Source of the DNA: Rhodococcus sp. 4CII
Lineage (GTDB): Bacteria; Actinomycetota; Actinomycetes; Mycobacteriales; Mycobacteriaceae
Length of the DNA: 64,000 bases
NCBI RefSeq assembly: GCF_014256275.1
Contig: NZ_JACCFE010000002.1
Location: 2,914,001-2,978,000, forward strand
Reading direction: 5' to 3'
Part shown: positions 44,682-53,229 of the stretch, piece by piece
Layout: each line of letters opens with the position of its first letter
Numbering within the stretch: the first letter of the stretch is position 1
Notes under the pieces: model-generated
The model's input: only the letters and a program-made list of their open reading frames with translations
Told to the model about the DNA's origin: nothing
Database searches by the model: none
Program-made: the position numbers and the translations under genes

Positions 44682-45574
44682 GCAACAAGTTCACCGACGC
44701 GATGTCGCACATGTTCGACGTCTCCGCCACCGTCGACCTCCTGCAGTACGACTTCGTCCAGCAGGCATTGATCGCGGGCGCCATCCTCGGACTGCTCGCC
44801 GGGGCCATCGGCCCGCTGATCGTCAGCAGGCAGATGTCGTTCGCCGTGCACGGCACGAGCGAACTGTCCCTCACCGGTGCGTCGGCGGCCCTGCTCATCG
44901 GTGTCAGCGTCGGTGCCGGCGCCATCACCGGGTCCGTCGTCGCGGCGGTGCTGTTCGGGCTGCTCGGCGCGAAGGCCCGCGATCGCGACTCCGTGATCGG
45001 TGTGATCATGGCGTTCGGCCTCGGCTTGTCGGTGCTGTTCATCTGGTCGTACCAAGGCCGCACCGGCACCAGTTTCTCGTTGCTGATCGGCCAGATCGTC
45101 GCACCCGGCAACAGCGGCCTGCAGTTGCTGCTGCTCTGCGCCGTGCTGGTCATCGGCGTCCTCGGCCTGATCTACCGTCCCCTCCTGTTCGCGAGCACCG
45201 ACCCCGACGTCGCCGAGGCCCGCGGTGTCCCCGTGCGCGCCCTGTCGATCGTGTTCGCCGTCCTCGTCGGCATCACCGCCGCCCTGGGTGTGCAGATCGT
45301 CGGCGCGCTCCTCGTGATGGCACTGCTCATCACCCCCGCCGCAGCCGCCGCCTACGTCACCGCCAGCCCACTGAAGGCCACGATCCTGTCAATCGTGTTC
45401 GCCGAACTCGCAGCGGTCGGCGGCATCCTGCTCTCCCTCGCACCCGGAGTGCCGGTGTCCAGCTTCGTCACCTCGATCTCGTTCATCATCTACCTCGTCT
45501 GCAGGCTCAGCGGATCCTCACGACGCAAAAACGCCGGGCGCATCGCCCATTCGCACGCCGCCCACTCGCACTGA
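44678..45574 (+). CDS. metal ABC transporter permease
   Basis: A 298-residue ZnuB/MntB-type permease with eight or nine hydrophobic segments. The family motif is SRQMSFAVHGTSELSLTGASA near residue 50 (core MSFAVHGTSELSL); ARGVPVRALSIVFAVLVGIT and LLVMALLITPAAAA follow. It ends in a short His-rich tail (HSHAAHSH) that might bind metal. It completes the importer. Confidence 0.92.
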   Translation: MSNKFTDAMSHMFDVSATVDLLQYDFVQQALIAGAILGLLAGAIGPLIVSRQMSFAVHGTSELSLTGASAALLIGVSVGAGAITGSVVAAVLFGLLGAKARDRDSVIGVIMAFGLGLSVLFIWSYQGRTGTSFSLLIGQIVAPGNSGLQLLLLCAVLVIGVLGLIYRPLLFASTDPDVAEARGVPVRALSIVFAVLVGITAALGVQIVGALLVMALLITPAAAAAYVTASPLKATILSIVFAELAAVGGILLSLAPGVPVSSFVTSISFIIYLVCRLSGSSRRKNAGRIAHSHAAHSH

Positions 45575-45579
45575 GCCAC

Positions 45580-46116
45580 CTACAGCCGGTCGGGGAAATA
45601 CGGCGCCAACGCTGTCGCCACCTTCGTCGCCTGATCACACGCCGCCTCGACGGTCGTGAAATCCTCCAGTTCGCTGTATCCGATCATGAACTCGAGAATC
45701 CCCGGCTCAATCGCCACCGACACCGTGCACGCACTACCCCCGCGAAAATCCGACACCAGCGCACGCCGGCCGCCGATCTCCGTCTCACTCAGGACGTTGA
45801 AGCGGTCGTCGCTCCTAATACTGCTGAATGGTGTACCAATGGCGGACACGACAGCCACGTAGTACGGGTCTCGCGACAAGTATCCACATGCATGATTCGG
45901 GGGATCTTCTCGATCCGGCATTCGGTCAGGCGATGCCGCATCAATCTTTGCCGCAGCGAGGGCTTCCGGAGAGAAGCCGTCACACGGCCGGAAAGCGATC
46001 TCGGTGGCGGGCTCTTCGACGGACTTCCCGTCGACCGGTTCCGAGCACGCTCCCGCCGCTACCACAGTCAGCAAACTCAGCGTCCCAATCGCCGCGCGTG
46101 CTGCAACCCGTCTCAT
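45580..46116 (-). CDS. DUF3558 lipoprotein
   Basis: A 178-residue secreted lipoprotein. The signal peptide ends in the lipobox VAAGAC (Cys near residue 24). The mature part has PCDGFSPEALAAA, HACGYLSRDPYYVAVV and ACDQATKVATAL, with the Cys pairs typical of DUF3558. Such proteins are common in Nocardia and Rhodococcus beside ESX-associated genes. It overlaps the upstream gene by 4 bp and ends 5 bp from the converging permease gene. Confidence 0.82.
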   Translation of the reverse strand: MRRVAARAAIGTLSLLTVVAAGACSEPVDGKSVEEPATEIAFRPCDGFSPEALAAAKIDAASPDRMPDREDPPNHACGYLSRDPYYVAVVSAIGTPFSSIRSDDRFNVLSETEIGGRRALVSDFRGGSACTVSVAIEPGILEFMIGYSELEDFTTVEAACDQATKVATALAPYFPDRL

Positions 46117-46526
46117 AGCTGGACTCCGACAGATCCCAACCGCGTAGCGGTTGCAGCATCCTGCTCGGTATAGCTCGCTAACACTGCCTCGAACATCGAC
46201 TTCATGTCCGACGCGTAGGTCTCGTGGGCCAGAAGCAAGCCCACCGCAGTGTTTGCGAACTCGATGCCATCTCCGCCGATTGCCTTTTCGTCGAACTTTC
46301 GTGCAAGTTGCTTCGCCGACTCGATGTCCTTCTCCCCTAGGCCCAAATCGGTCGCGCGAAGTTCTCGACGAGCTCGTGCCCCGAGGAGCTTCATGTAATC
46401 CGCATGCTTTTGGCACAGCTTGATGCACTGCTCGATGCCGGCGGGGTCGAGTTCGAGCCTGCCGCCTCCGACGACGTTTTCAGTGAAAGCCTTCCATCCG
46501 GCTTCCGGTGCTTCTGGCCCCGCCAT
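46113..46526 (-). CDS. small ESX-cluster protein, unassigned
   Basis: A 137-residue helical protein starting MAGPEAPEAGWKAF. It has a coiled helical core (GIEQCIKLCQKHADYMKLL, KDIESAKQLARKF) and ends AATATRLGSVGVQL. GGAGGGG precedes the ATG. Its size, helical hairpin and position between an EspG-like gene and a DUF3558 lipoprotein suggest an ESX-type secreted or PE-like partner. No WXG motif is obvious, so I leave it unnamed. Confidence 0.7.
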   Translation of the reverse strand: MAGPEAPEAGWKAFTENVVGGGRLELDPAGIEQCIKLCQKHADYMKLLGARARRELRATDLGLGEKDIESAKQLARKFDEKAIGGDGIEFANTAVGLLLAHETYASDMKSMFEAVLASYTEQDAATATRLGSVGVQL

Positions 46527-46589
46527 GGTTGTGTCCCCTCCGTGTGTGCTGCTGTGTCCCCACCTGTGCAATCGCCGGCGCGTGGCAAT

Positions 46590-47353
46590 CTACCAACCGC
46601 GGCCGCCGACCGACCCTGCGCGAGGAGTGGTACCGACCCGGATGAGGGTGTCGAGCGAAGATACGAGTTGGTCGGGGCCTGCCGGATGCGCGGCGGCGAG
46701 ATCGTGCGGGCCGATCAGGTAGCGGCCGTCGCCGGCGATGTCGATCCACTGCATGACGCCGACGTCCCTGCCGGTGCCGTATCGGGGGCCGCGGAATATT
46801 CGGATCTTGCCGCGGCCCGCGTACGCCTTCTGCACGGCGGATTCGAGTCGCGGAGCGGGCGGCACCCGATTGACGTCCTGAAGAATTCCCTGGGAGAAGC
46901 CGAGATCTTCCTCGTCCCGCCGCTGAAACCGGTGCCTGCCGGCGGCGTTCTGCGGGATCAGGCCGATCAGTTGCGCGCCCAGTCGCCCGGCTGCACCGGC
47001 GCGCCGAGCATCACATCGCCACCGATGTGCGATGCCCGGCCGGGGAGTTGTGTGGCGATCACCGCCCGTCCCTGTCCCTGCGCGCCGATCATGCGGATCG
47101 GTGTCTCGTCGACGGTGGAACCGGAAATCTCGACGTACACCTCGGGCTCGGCGAGAACCGCCAGCGCCGACTTCACGTCGTCGTGCTCGGCCCCCGCGAA
47201 GGATTCGCGTAACCGGTTCTGCTCTGCCACATAGGCGTTGAGACCGGGATGCGCACTGACGATCCGGAACGGGTACGGGATGCGATCCTGCCCGGTGCCG
47301 GCCCACAGAGCGTCGAACAGTTCGGGACGCAGCCGCCAATTGTGCATGCTCAT
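46590..47353 (-). pseudogene. EspG-like ESX-associated protein, frameshifted
   Basis: The start is ATG 47353 ([17 protein letters not shown]), in frame up to VQPGDWARN and a stop at 46967-46969. A second frame continues the protein directly as QLIGLIPQNAAGRHRF and runs to a stop at 46590, ending VGTTPRAGSVGGRGW. Together they give the roughly 250 residues expected for EspG-type chaperones of ESX substrates. The break is around 46966-46985 and needs one extra base to restore the frame. Either the gene is inactive, a base is missing in the assembly, or ribosomes shift; I see no standard slippery heptamer. Confidence 0.7.
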
Positions 47354-48552
47354 GCGCCGATCACCGGCGGCGAGACGAGGGGCAGTTTGCCGATCAACTC
47401 GTTGCCGTTGTCGAGGGTGATCAGGTAGTCGGGCGTCTTGTGGTCCTTGTCCTCGCAGCCGCCTTTGGCAGCCCCCGGGGCACCGCCCATCATTCCCCCG
47501 CCCATCGGGCCGGCGCCGCGCATCCCGGCACCCGCCCGACCACCGGTTGCCACCCCGGCGGCGCCGGGCGCAGAGCCCGGCCTGGCCACCGACCCTGCCC
47601 GGCTTCCGACGCCGACACCGCTGCCGAGCCCGCCGACGCCGATCCCACCACCGGCACCGCCGCCTGCTCCGGCACCGCCGCCTGCTCCGGCACCGCCGCC
47701 TGCTCCGGCACCGGCGGATCGCGATCCGGCACCCGAGGACGGATCGACGCCCTGCACGAGACCCGGCCTGCTCTGCGTCTGGTCCCCCGTCACCGAGGCC
47801 GGGGCCGTCGACGCCGGTGCGGTGGTCGCCGTCGTCGGCGCGGTTTCGGCGGCGGGCTGCGTGTCGTCCGGAGCCGGTCCGCCATCCTCGGCGGGCGCGG
47901 CGGACGGGCCGCCCCCGGGAGTGTCGCCGGAGGTCGGCTGCCCGACGCTCGGTGCCCCGACCCGGTCGCTCGAACTCGGCGGGCCGCTCGCCTGCTCGAT
48001 ACCGGGCCCCGCCGGGCCCGACGGCACGTCGACGACGCTTTCCGGTGTGGTGAACGACGGGACGGTGCCGTCCGACGTCGCGAGCCCGGGGTTGTAGATC
48101 GTGGCCATCTTCTCGCGCGCTTCGCCGTCGCGCCGGTAGTACTCGTCCTCGGTGTCCGTGTCCCAGGGTGTCAATTTGTCCCACAGTCCGGTGCCGATGG
48201 TCTCCGGAACCTGCGACCGCAGAGACGCGACCGTCTCCGCCAGCGGCGTCAATGCCGCCGCCACTCCGTGGAGTTGTTCCTGCGCCTGCGCCGCGGACGA
48301 CGAGTACCGCTGGGTCTCGCCGGAGGCGGCCGACGCGGCAGCCCCCTGCCAGCTCTCGCTGATCGTTTTCTTGATGGCGTCGCTGAATTCGACGATCGCC
48401 TCGTGCGCCGTCGTCCCCAGTTCGGTCCAGGCCCTCGCGATGCCGCTCACGTGCTCGACGTCCATGCCCGCGACGGCACTCGCAATCCGCGCGTGATCCC
48501 ACTGGTCCGAGTGAAAGTTCTCGGGATCCTTGATGTATGCCGGGTCGGTCAC
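47350..48552 (-). CDS. PPE/WXG-like protein with Gly-rich C-terminal region
   Basis: A 400-residue protein starting at GTG 48552 ([17 protein letters not shown]) after a strong GGAGGGGGAACC site. Residues 20-130 form a helical WXG/PPE-like domain ([34 protein letters not shown]). Residues 180-365 are low-complexity Pro/Ser/Thr then Gly/Ala repeats. It ends with a short ordered tail ([18 protein letters not shown]). It is probably an ESX-type substrate or envelope protein; the EspG-like gene that follows overlaps by 4 bp and would encode its chaperone. Confidence 0.75.
   Translation of the reverse strand: MTDPAYIKDPENFHSDQWDHARIASAVAGMDVEHVSGIARAWTELGTTAHEAIVEFSDAIKKTISESWQGAAASAASGETQRYSSSAAQAQEQLHGVAAALTPLAETVASLRSQVPETIGTGLWDKLTPWDTDTEDEYYRRDGEAREKMATIYNPGLATSDGTVPSFTTPESVVDVPSGPAGPGIEQASGPPSSSDRVGAPSVGQPTSGDTPGGGPSAAPAEDGGPAPDDTQPAAETAPTTATTAPASTAPASVTGDQTQSRPGLVQGVDPSSGAGSRSAGAGAGGGAGAGGGAGAGGGAGGGIGVGGLGSGVGVGSRAGSVARPGSAPGAAGVATGGRAGAGMRGAGPMGGGMMGGAPGAAKGGCEDKDHKTPDYLITLDNGNELIGKLPLVSPPVIGA
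47651..47712. repeat. 18-bp tandem repeat in the PPE-like gene
   Basis: Three exact copies of an 18-bp unit (CCGGCACCGCCGCCTGCT) lie at 47651-47704, with a partial fourth to 47712. They encode the AGAGGG repeats of the Gly/Ala-rich region. Copy number may vary between strains. Confidence 0.85.
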
Positions 48553-48681
48553 GGTTCCCCCTCCGATGGCGCAGTCCACCACGCGCGGTCAATTGTTCTG
48601 ACGCAGCAGGACCCTCGCCGGTTCCGCCCGCCCCCGCGAGAGAATCTACAAGACGGCACTCGGAACCCTAGTATCGAATAT

Positions 48682-49440
48682 GTGCCGGCAATCGATCTGA
48701 ACAGCGACCTCGGCGAGAGCTACGGCGCCTGGACCCTCGGCGACGACCACGCGATGCTGAAGCTCGTGACCAGCGCGAACGTGGCCTGCGGGTTTCATGC
48801 GGGCGACCCTGCGACCCTCATGGCCACCTGTTCCGCGGCCTCCGAGCTGACGGTCCGGATCGGCGCGCAAGTGGGCTACCACGACCTTGCCGGGTTCGGA
48901 CGCCGGTTCATCGACGTCGCCCCGCGTGATCTGACCGCCGACGTCGTCTATCAGATCGGCGCCCTGGACGGTCTCGCCCAGGTCTCCGGATCCGCGGTGG
49001 CGTACGTGAAACCGCACGGCGCGCTGTACAACGCGATCGTGCATCACCGCGAGCAAGCCCGTGCGGTAGTCGCGGCGGTCAGCGCGTACGACCCGACGCT
49101 TCCGGTTCTCGGCCTGCCCGGTTCGGTGTTTCTCGAGGAGGCCGAGAAGGCCGGACTGCAGACGGTCACCGAGGCATTCGCGGACCGCGCGTACACCCCC
49201 GAGGGCACGCTGGTGCCCCGGACGACGGACGGGGCCGTCCTGCACGATCCGGTGGTCGTGGCCGAGCGGGTCCGCCGACTCGTCGTCGATCACACCCTCG
49301 AGGCAGTCGACGGCTCGGTGCTCACGGTCACCGCCGAATCCGTCTGCGTCCACGGCGATACGCCCGCAGCCGTCGAGATGGCCACCGCCATCCGATCGTT
49401 GCTCGACACCGAGGGCATCACGGTGGAGCCGTTCGTGTGA
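48682..49440 (+). CDS. pxpA: 5-oxoprolinase subunit A (LamB/YcsF family)
   Basis: A 252-residue PxpA protein. The family start is [12 protein letters not shown], then [28 protein letters not shown] and VKPHGALYN. With PxpB and PxpC it cleaves 5-oxoproline to glutamate using ATP. TAGTAT lies 7 nt before the GTG, suggesting a leaderless transcript, because no ribosome binding site is visible. It overlaps pxpB by 1 nt. Confidence 0.93.
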   Translation: MPAIDLNSDLGESYGAWTLGDDHAMLKLVTSANVACGFHAGDPATLMATCSAASELTVRIGAQVGYHDLAGFGRRFIDVAPRDLTADVVYQIGALDGLAQVSGSAVAYVKPHGALYNAIVHHREQARAVVAAVSAYDPTLPVLGLPGSVFLEEAEKAGLQTVTEAFADRAYTPEGTLVPRTTDGAVLHDPVVVAERVRRLVVDHTLEAVDGSVLTVTAESVCVHGDTPAAVEMATAIRSLLDTEGITVEPFV

Positions 49441-50060
49441 TGCGCATCCTCGACGTCGGAGAAAGCGCGATCCTCGCCGAGTTCGAGGACCTCGGCACCG
49501 TGCTCGCGCACTTCCGTGCCCTGGACAGGTCCCGGCCGCCCGGCGTCGTGGAGGTGATTCCGGCGGCACGCACCATCCTGGTCCGGTTCGACCACGGCGC
49601 AACCAGCCGGGACCGCGTCGCCAAATGGGTGCGGACCACGGAGCCGTCGCCGCCGGTCGCCGACGATGCCCCGGAGGAGATCCGGATAGAGGTGCGCTAC
49701 GACGGCCCCGACCTCGAGGACGTGGCCGAGCTGACCGGTTTGGGTGTCGACGGTGTGGTCGCGGCGCACACCGGGACACCGTGGACGGTGGCGTTCTGCG
49801 GCTTCGCACCGGGTTTCGGGTATCTCTCCGGCGGTGCGCCCGAACTTCACGTGCCGCGCCGCGCGACGCCCCGGACCTCCGTTCCCGCCGGGACCGTTGC
49901 GCTGGGAGGGGAGTTCACCGGAATCTATCCCCGCAGCTCGCCCGGCGGCTGGCAACTCATCGGGACCACCGACGAACCGATCTGGGACGCCGACCGCACT
50001 CCCCCTGCCCTGCTCCGCCCCGGCGTCGTGGTGCGCTTCGCGCCCGTGAGTACTCATTAA
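49440..50060 (+). CDS. pxpB: 5-oxoprolinase subunit B
   Basis: A 206-residue PxpB (KipI/allophanate hydrolase subunit 1-like) protein. WTVAFCGFAPGFGYL, PRRATPRTSVPAGTVALGG and GIYPRSSPGGWQLIG are the family hallmarks. The ATG overlaps the pxpA stop. Its last codons (PVSTH) and stop lie in the left arm of a palindromic element. Subunit C lies 3.9 kb downstream instead of adjacent. Confidence 0.92.
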   Translation: MRILDVGESAILAEFEDLGTVLAHFRALDRSRPPGVVEVIPAARTILVRFDHGATSRDRVAKWVRTTEPSPPVADDAPEEIRIEVRYDGPDLEDVAELTGLGVDGVVAAHTGTPWTVAFCGFAPGFGYLSGGAPELHVPRRATPRTSVPAGTVALGGEFTGIYPRSSPGGWQLIGTTDEPIWDADRTPPALLRPGVVVRFAPVSTH

Positions 50061-50088
50061 CCGCCCGACGTCGACAAGTACTCACGGG
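50043..50088. repeat. palindromic AGTACTCACGGG element, copy 2
   Basis: CCCGTGAGTACT (50043-50054) is mirrored exactly by AGTACTCACGGG (50077-50088) around a 22-nt centre similar to that of copy 1 (AACCGCCCGACGT against AACCGCGGGACGT). The left arm carries the last pxpB codons, and the right arm carries the TGA of the converging ferredoxin gene (50082-50084). Confidence 0.85.
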
Positions 50089-50513
50089 TCCAGGACCAGG
50101 CGGGCCCCCTTTGCCCGGGACATGCAGATCCTCATGCTGTTGCACTGCGCCCGTTCGCTTTCGGTGAGGAGGTCGTCAGGGTGGTCGACGTCGCCGCCGA
50201 GGACCTTCACCTCGCGGGACCCGCAGATCCCCATCTCGCACGACGACGGATGGTCGACCCCGGCGGCACGGACTGCGTCGAGCACCGTCTGATTGGCCCG
50301 TACCGACACGACCTTCTCGCTGCGGGCGAGTTCGACCTCGAATTCTCCGCTCAGGCCGGCCGCGGGTGCAACCGCGGCGAACCGTTCGAGGAGGTCGAAC
50401 GCATCGGCGGTGAGCCGATCGAGGATGGCGACGTCGGGAATCGGCGGCCGATCCTGTTCCTCGACATAGCCTTCCGGCAGGGACAGGGCGAGCGTGGAGG
50501 TTGTCGTCTTCAT
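50082..50513 (-). CDS. short 2Fe-2S ferredoxin-domain protein
   Basis: A 143-residue protein. Residues 58-143 form a plant-type 2Fe-2S domain with SSCEMGICGSREVKVLGG and QCNSMRICMSRAKG, matching the C-terminal ferredoxin domain of phthalate dioxygenase reductase-like proteins. The usual flavin and NAD(P)H domains are absent; residues 1-57 (LPEGYVEEQDRPPIPDVAIL) resemble nothing I recognise. GGAGAG precedes the ATG, so it may be expressed as a free ferredoxin, or it may be a truncated reductase. It lies beside a truncated regulator gene. Confidence 0.7.
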   Translation of the reverse strand: MKTTTSTLALSLPEGYVEEQDRPPIPDVAILDRLTADAFDLLERFAAVAPAAGLSGEFEVELARSEKVVSVRANQTVLDAVRAAGVDHPSSCEMGICGSREVKVLGGDVDHPDDLLTESERAQCNSMRICMSRAKGARLVLDP

Positions 50514-50646
50514 AGATTCTCTCCGTTGATCCGGGCGCCGGGTGGTTGTCGTGGAAAGAGAAAGATCCGCCCCGCAGGCGCCATTGACCGCGGGACGCCG
50601 GTCCCGGTTGACCCCCGTACCCCACCAGACCGCCGTCGACGGCCCG

Positions 50647-51480
50647 GAGTCGTGGACGACGACGCCCGTCGGCGCCCATCGACAGGAGTGGGGACGACTC
50701 GTCGCCCCGCACCCCGTCGCCGCCGAAGGTCGGGCCCGGATGACTCTCGAACGGACGGCGCAGGCCCTTGCTCTGAACCGGATGGTCGAACAGGACCGCA
50801 CAGCACTCGAACAACAGGCCCGGACTGGGCTGATCGACGAACTCCGCCGCGGACGCATCCAGGACGAGGCCGAGGCGACCGCCCGCGCCCACGCACTGGG
50901 CCTCCGCCCCGCACTGACCTACCTGCCGATGACCGTGCGTGTCAGCGAAACCGCCAGCGCCGACCAGGTTCTCGCCCAGCGACGCCGCGTACGCATGCTC
51001 GACGCCGTCCGTCACGCGGTCCGCACGTCGCGGCAGACGGCCCTCACCGCGAACCGGCGCGCCGGCCAGATCGACCTGATTCTGTCCCACCCGCCGGCGT
51101 CCGCACCCGACGCGCTGCGCGAACTGTGCGCCGCGATACGCGTCGCGCTCACGCGAATCGACGGCGTCCTGCACGCCGCCATCGGCATCGGACCCGAATC
51201 GACCCGGCTGCTGGACGCCGCGGGCGGCCTCGCGGAATCCGCGCACATCGCCGAGGTCGCGCTGTCGTTGCCGTCGGGCGACAAGGTATTTCACCGAGCA
51301 GCCGACATCCGGTTGCGCGGTCTGCTCTCCCTCATCCGCACCGATCCGCGGGTCCAGGCGTTCGCGGAGACCGAACTCCGCGGACTCCTCGAACATGGGG
51401 CCCGCCACGGCGACGACAACTTCGACGTCCTCCGCAAATTCCTCGAACTCGGCGGCAACAAGACCGAACTCGCGAAACAC
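50647..51480 (+). pseudogene. PucR-family regulator, truncated at both ends
   Basis: This frame encodes the central part of a PucR/CdaR-type regulator: EWGRLVAPHPVAAEGRARM, then LERTAQALALNRMVEQDRTA, GLIDELRRGRIQDEAEATAR and the start of the C-terminal helix-turn-helix (FLELGGNKTELAK). The homology stops at K (51475-51477), three bases before AGTACTCACGGG at 51481. The last 40 or so residues with the recognition helix are missing, and the N-terminal sensory half is missing as well. The frame runs on to 51621 as antisense of the Lrp gene. It is read as a remnant. Confidence 0.7.
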
Positions 51481-51492
51481 AGTACTCACGGG
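51481..51492. repeat. AGTACTCACGGG half element, copy 3
   Basis: The exact 12-nt right arm of the palindromic element is present without its left arm. It supplies the TGA stop of the Lrp-type gene (51486-51488) and marks the point where the PucR-type gene is cut. Confidence 0.75.
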
Positions 51493-52001
51493 CGCCGGAG
51501 GCGCACGTGCTCGAAGATCAGGATCGTCTCGGTCGACGCCACTGCCGGGTGGGCGCTCAGATGCTCGAGAACGAAGCGCCGCAGTTCGTCGCTGTTCGCC
51601 ATCGCGACGTGGATGAGGTAGTCGTCGGCGCCCGCGATGAAGTACACGTTCAACACCTCGTCCAGCAGCGCGAGTTGCTGCGACAACTTGCCCAGATGCT
51701 GCCGTGCGCTGGCCTGCACACGCACGGCGATCATCGCCTGGAGATCGCGTCCGAGCGTCGCCGGGTCGATGTCGGCGTGGAATCCGCGGATGACGCCACG
51801 CTCGACCAGTGAGCGCACCCGGCCGAGGCACGTCGACGGGGCGATTCCCGCCATCGCGGCCAGCGCGTTGTTCGGCGTGCGCGCGTCCCGGGACAGCTGA
51901 TCGAGCAGAATCCGATCGACGTCGTCGAGCTGCACGGGTGGCCGAACATCCTTCGACGAGAGCCGCCCCACAGTGCGTGCTTCCGAATAGTCGCGAGTCA
52001 T
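51486..52001 (-). CDS. Lrp/AsnC-family regulator, AldR-like
   Basis: A 171-residue Lrp/AsnC protein. The helix-turn-helix is VDRILLDQLSRDARTPNNAL and GIAPSTCLGRVRSLVERGVI. The RAM ligand domain follows (MIAVRVQASARQHLGKL, VYFIAGADDYLIHVAMA). It diverges from alanine dehydrogenase, the arrangement of aldR and ald in M. tuberculosis, where AldR controls ald in response to amino acids. The intergenic CTTCAC repeats (from about 52026 and 52051) are possible contact points. Confidence 0.88.
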   Translation of the reverse strand: MTRDYSEARTVGRLSSKDVRPPVQLDDVDRILLDQLSRDARTPNNALAAMAGIAPSTCLGRVRSLVERGVIRGFHADIDPATLGRDLQAMIAVRVQASARQHLGKLSQQLALLDEVLNVYFIAGADDYLIHVAMANSDELRRFVLEHLSAHPAVASTETILIFEHVRLRRP

Positions 52002-52103
52002 GACCCCCACCTTAGAGAATTATCTTCACAACTATTGGCATGAAGTGGCGCTTTCTTCACCATTGTCAGCTACCAATCGAATTTCCAACAGCACGGAGTT
52101 CTC

Positions 52104-53210
52104 ATGAAGATCGGCATCCCCCGCGAAATCAAGAACCACGAGTACCGCGTGGCCGTCAGCCCCGCCGGTGTCCACGAACTCGCCGAACGCGGCCACGAGG
52201 TCATCATCGAATCAGGCGCAGGCCTCGGGTCGTCGTTCACGGACGAGGACTTCAAAGCCGCCGGCGCCCAGATCCTCTCCTCCGCGGTTGCGGTCTGGGG
52301 ATCGGCCGAACTGCTGCTGAAGGTGAAAGAGCCCATCGCCGAGGAGTATTCACGCCTGCGCAAGGATCAGGTGCTGTTCACCTACCTGCACCTCGCCGCG
52401 TCCAAGGACTGCACCGACGCCCTCCTCGCCTCGAAGACCACCTCGATTGCCTACGAGACCGTGGTCGGCGCCGACGGGTCCCTGCCACTGCTCGCACCGA
52501 TGAGCGAGGTCGCCGGACGCCTCGCCCCGCAGGCCGGTGCCTACCACCTGATGCGCCAGGGCGGCGGCCGCGGCGTCCTGATGGGCGGCGTCCCCGGCGT
52601 GCGCCCGGCCAAGGTCGTCGTCATCGGCGCCGGCGTCTCCGGCAAGAACGCGATCGCCATCGCGCACGGCATCCACGCCGACGTCACCGTCCTCGACCTG
52701 TCCATCGCCCGCCTCCGCGAGATCGACGCCCTCTACCAGGGCCAGGTCAAGACCATCATCTCCAACACCCTCGAACTCGAACAGGCCGTCCTCGACGCCG
52801 ACCTGGTGATCGGCGCGGTCCTCGTCCCCGGCGCCAAGGCCCCCACTCTCGTCTCCAACAACCTGGTCGCGCGGATGAAGCCCGGCTCGGTGCTCGTCGA
52901 CATCGCCATCGACCAGGGCGGCTGCTTCGAGGACTCACGCCCCACCACGCACGCCGAACCCACCTACCAGGTCCACGACTCGGTGTTCTACTGCGTCGCG
53001 AACATGCCCGGCGCCGTCCCTCGCACCTCCACCTACGCCCTCACCAACGCAACCCTCCCCTACGTCGTCGCGCTCGCCGGCAAGGGCTGGAAGGACGCCA
53101 CCGCGACCGTCCCCGGACTCGCGGCGGGCCTGAGCACCCACGACGGAGAACTGCTGTCTGCGGAAGTTGCTGCCGCGCACGGTTACGCGGTCTCGGCGCT
53201 GCCCGCGTGA
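52104..53210 (+). CDS. ald: alanine dehydrogenase
   Basis: A 368-residue NAD-dependent alanine dehydrogenase, which interconverts L-alanine and pyruvate plus ammonia. [17 protein letters not shown] is the family start, [10 protein letters not shown] carries the substrate region with catalytic His, and [19 protein letters not shown] is the NAD loop. [19 protein letters not shown] is also typical. The length is normal. It diverges from the AldR-like regulator. Confidence 0.95.
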   Translation: MKIGIPREIKNHEYRVAVSPAGVHELAERGHEVIIESGAGLGSSFTDEDFKAAGAQILSSAVAVWGSAELLLKVKEPIAEEYSRLRKDQVLFTYLHLAASKDCTDALLASKTTSIAYETVVGADGSLPLLAPMSEVAGRLAPQAGAYHLMRQGGGRGVLMGGVPGVRPAKVVVIGAGVSGKNAIAIAHGIHADVTVLDLSIARLREIDALYQGQVKTIISNTLELEQAVLDADLVIGAVLVPGAKAPTLVSNNLVARMKPGSVLVDIAIDQGGCFEDSRPTTHAEPTYQVHDSVFYCVANMPGAVPRTSTYALTNATLPYVVALAGKGWKDATATVPGLAAGLSTHDGELLSAEVAAAHGYAVSALPA

Positions 53211-53229
53211 GCGAATCGTTCGGGCTCGG

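Noticed and set aside
46966..46985. Programmed -1 frameshift in the EspG-like gene
   Set aside because: There is no X XXY YYZ slippery heptamer at the junction, so a mutation or assembly error is more likely.
47651..47712. CRISPR-like array
   Set aside because: The 18-bp units are directly abutting without spacers and lie in frame within a coding region.
21454..51492. AGTACTCACGGG elements as phage attachment sites or IS ends
   Set aside because: No integrase, transposase or target-site duplication is present; symmetry and position at gene ends fit a terminator-like repeat better.
50542..51621. Complete 359-residue gene for the PucR-like frame
   Set aside because: After 51480 the frame is antisense to the lrp gene and loses PucR similarity, so only 50647-51480 is called, as a remnant.
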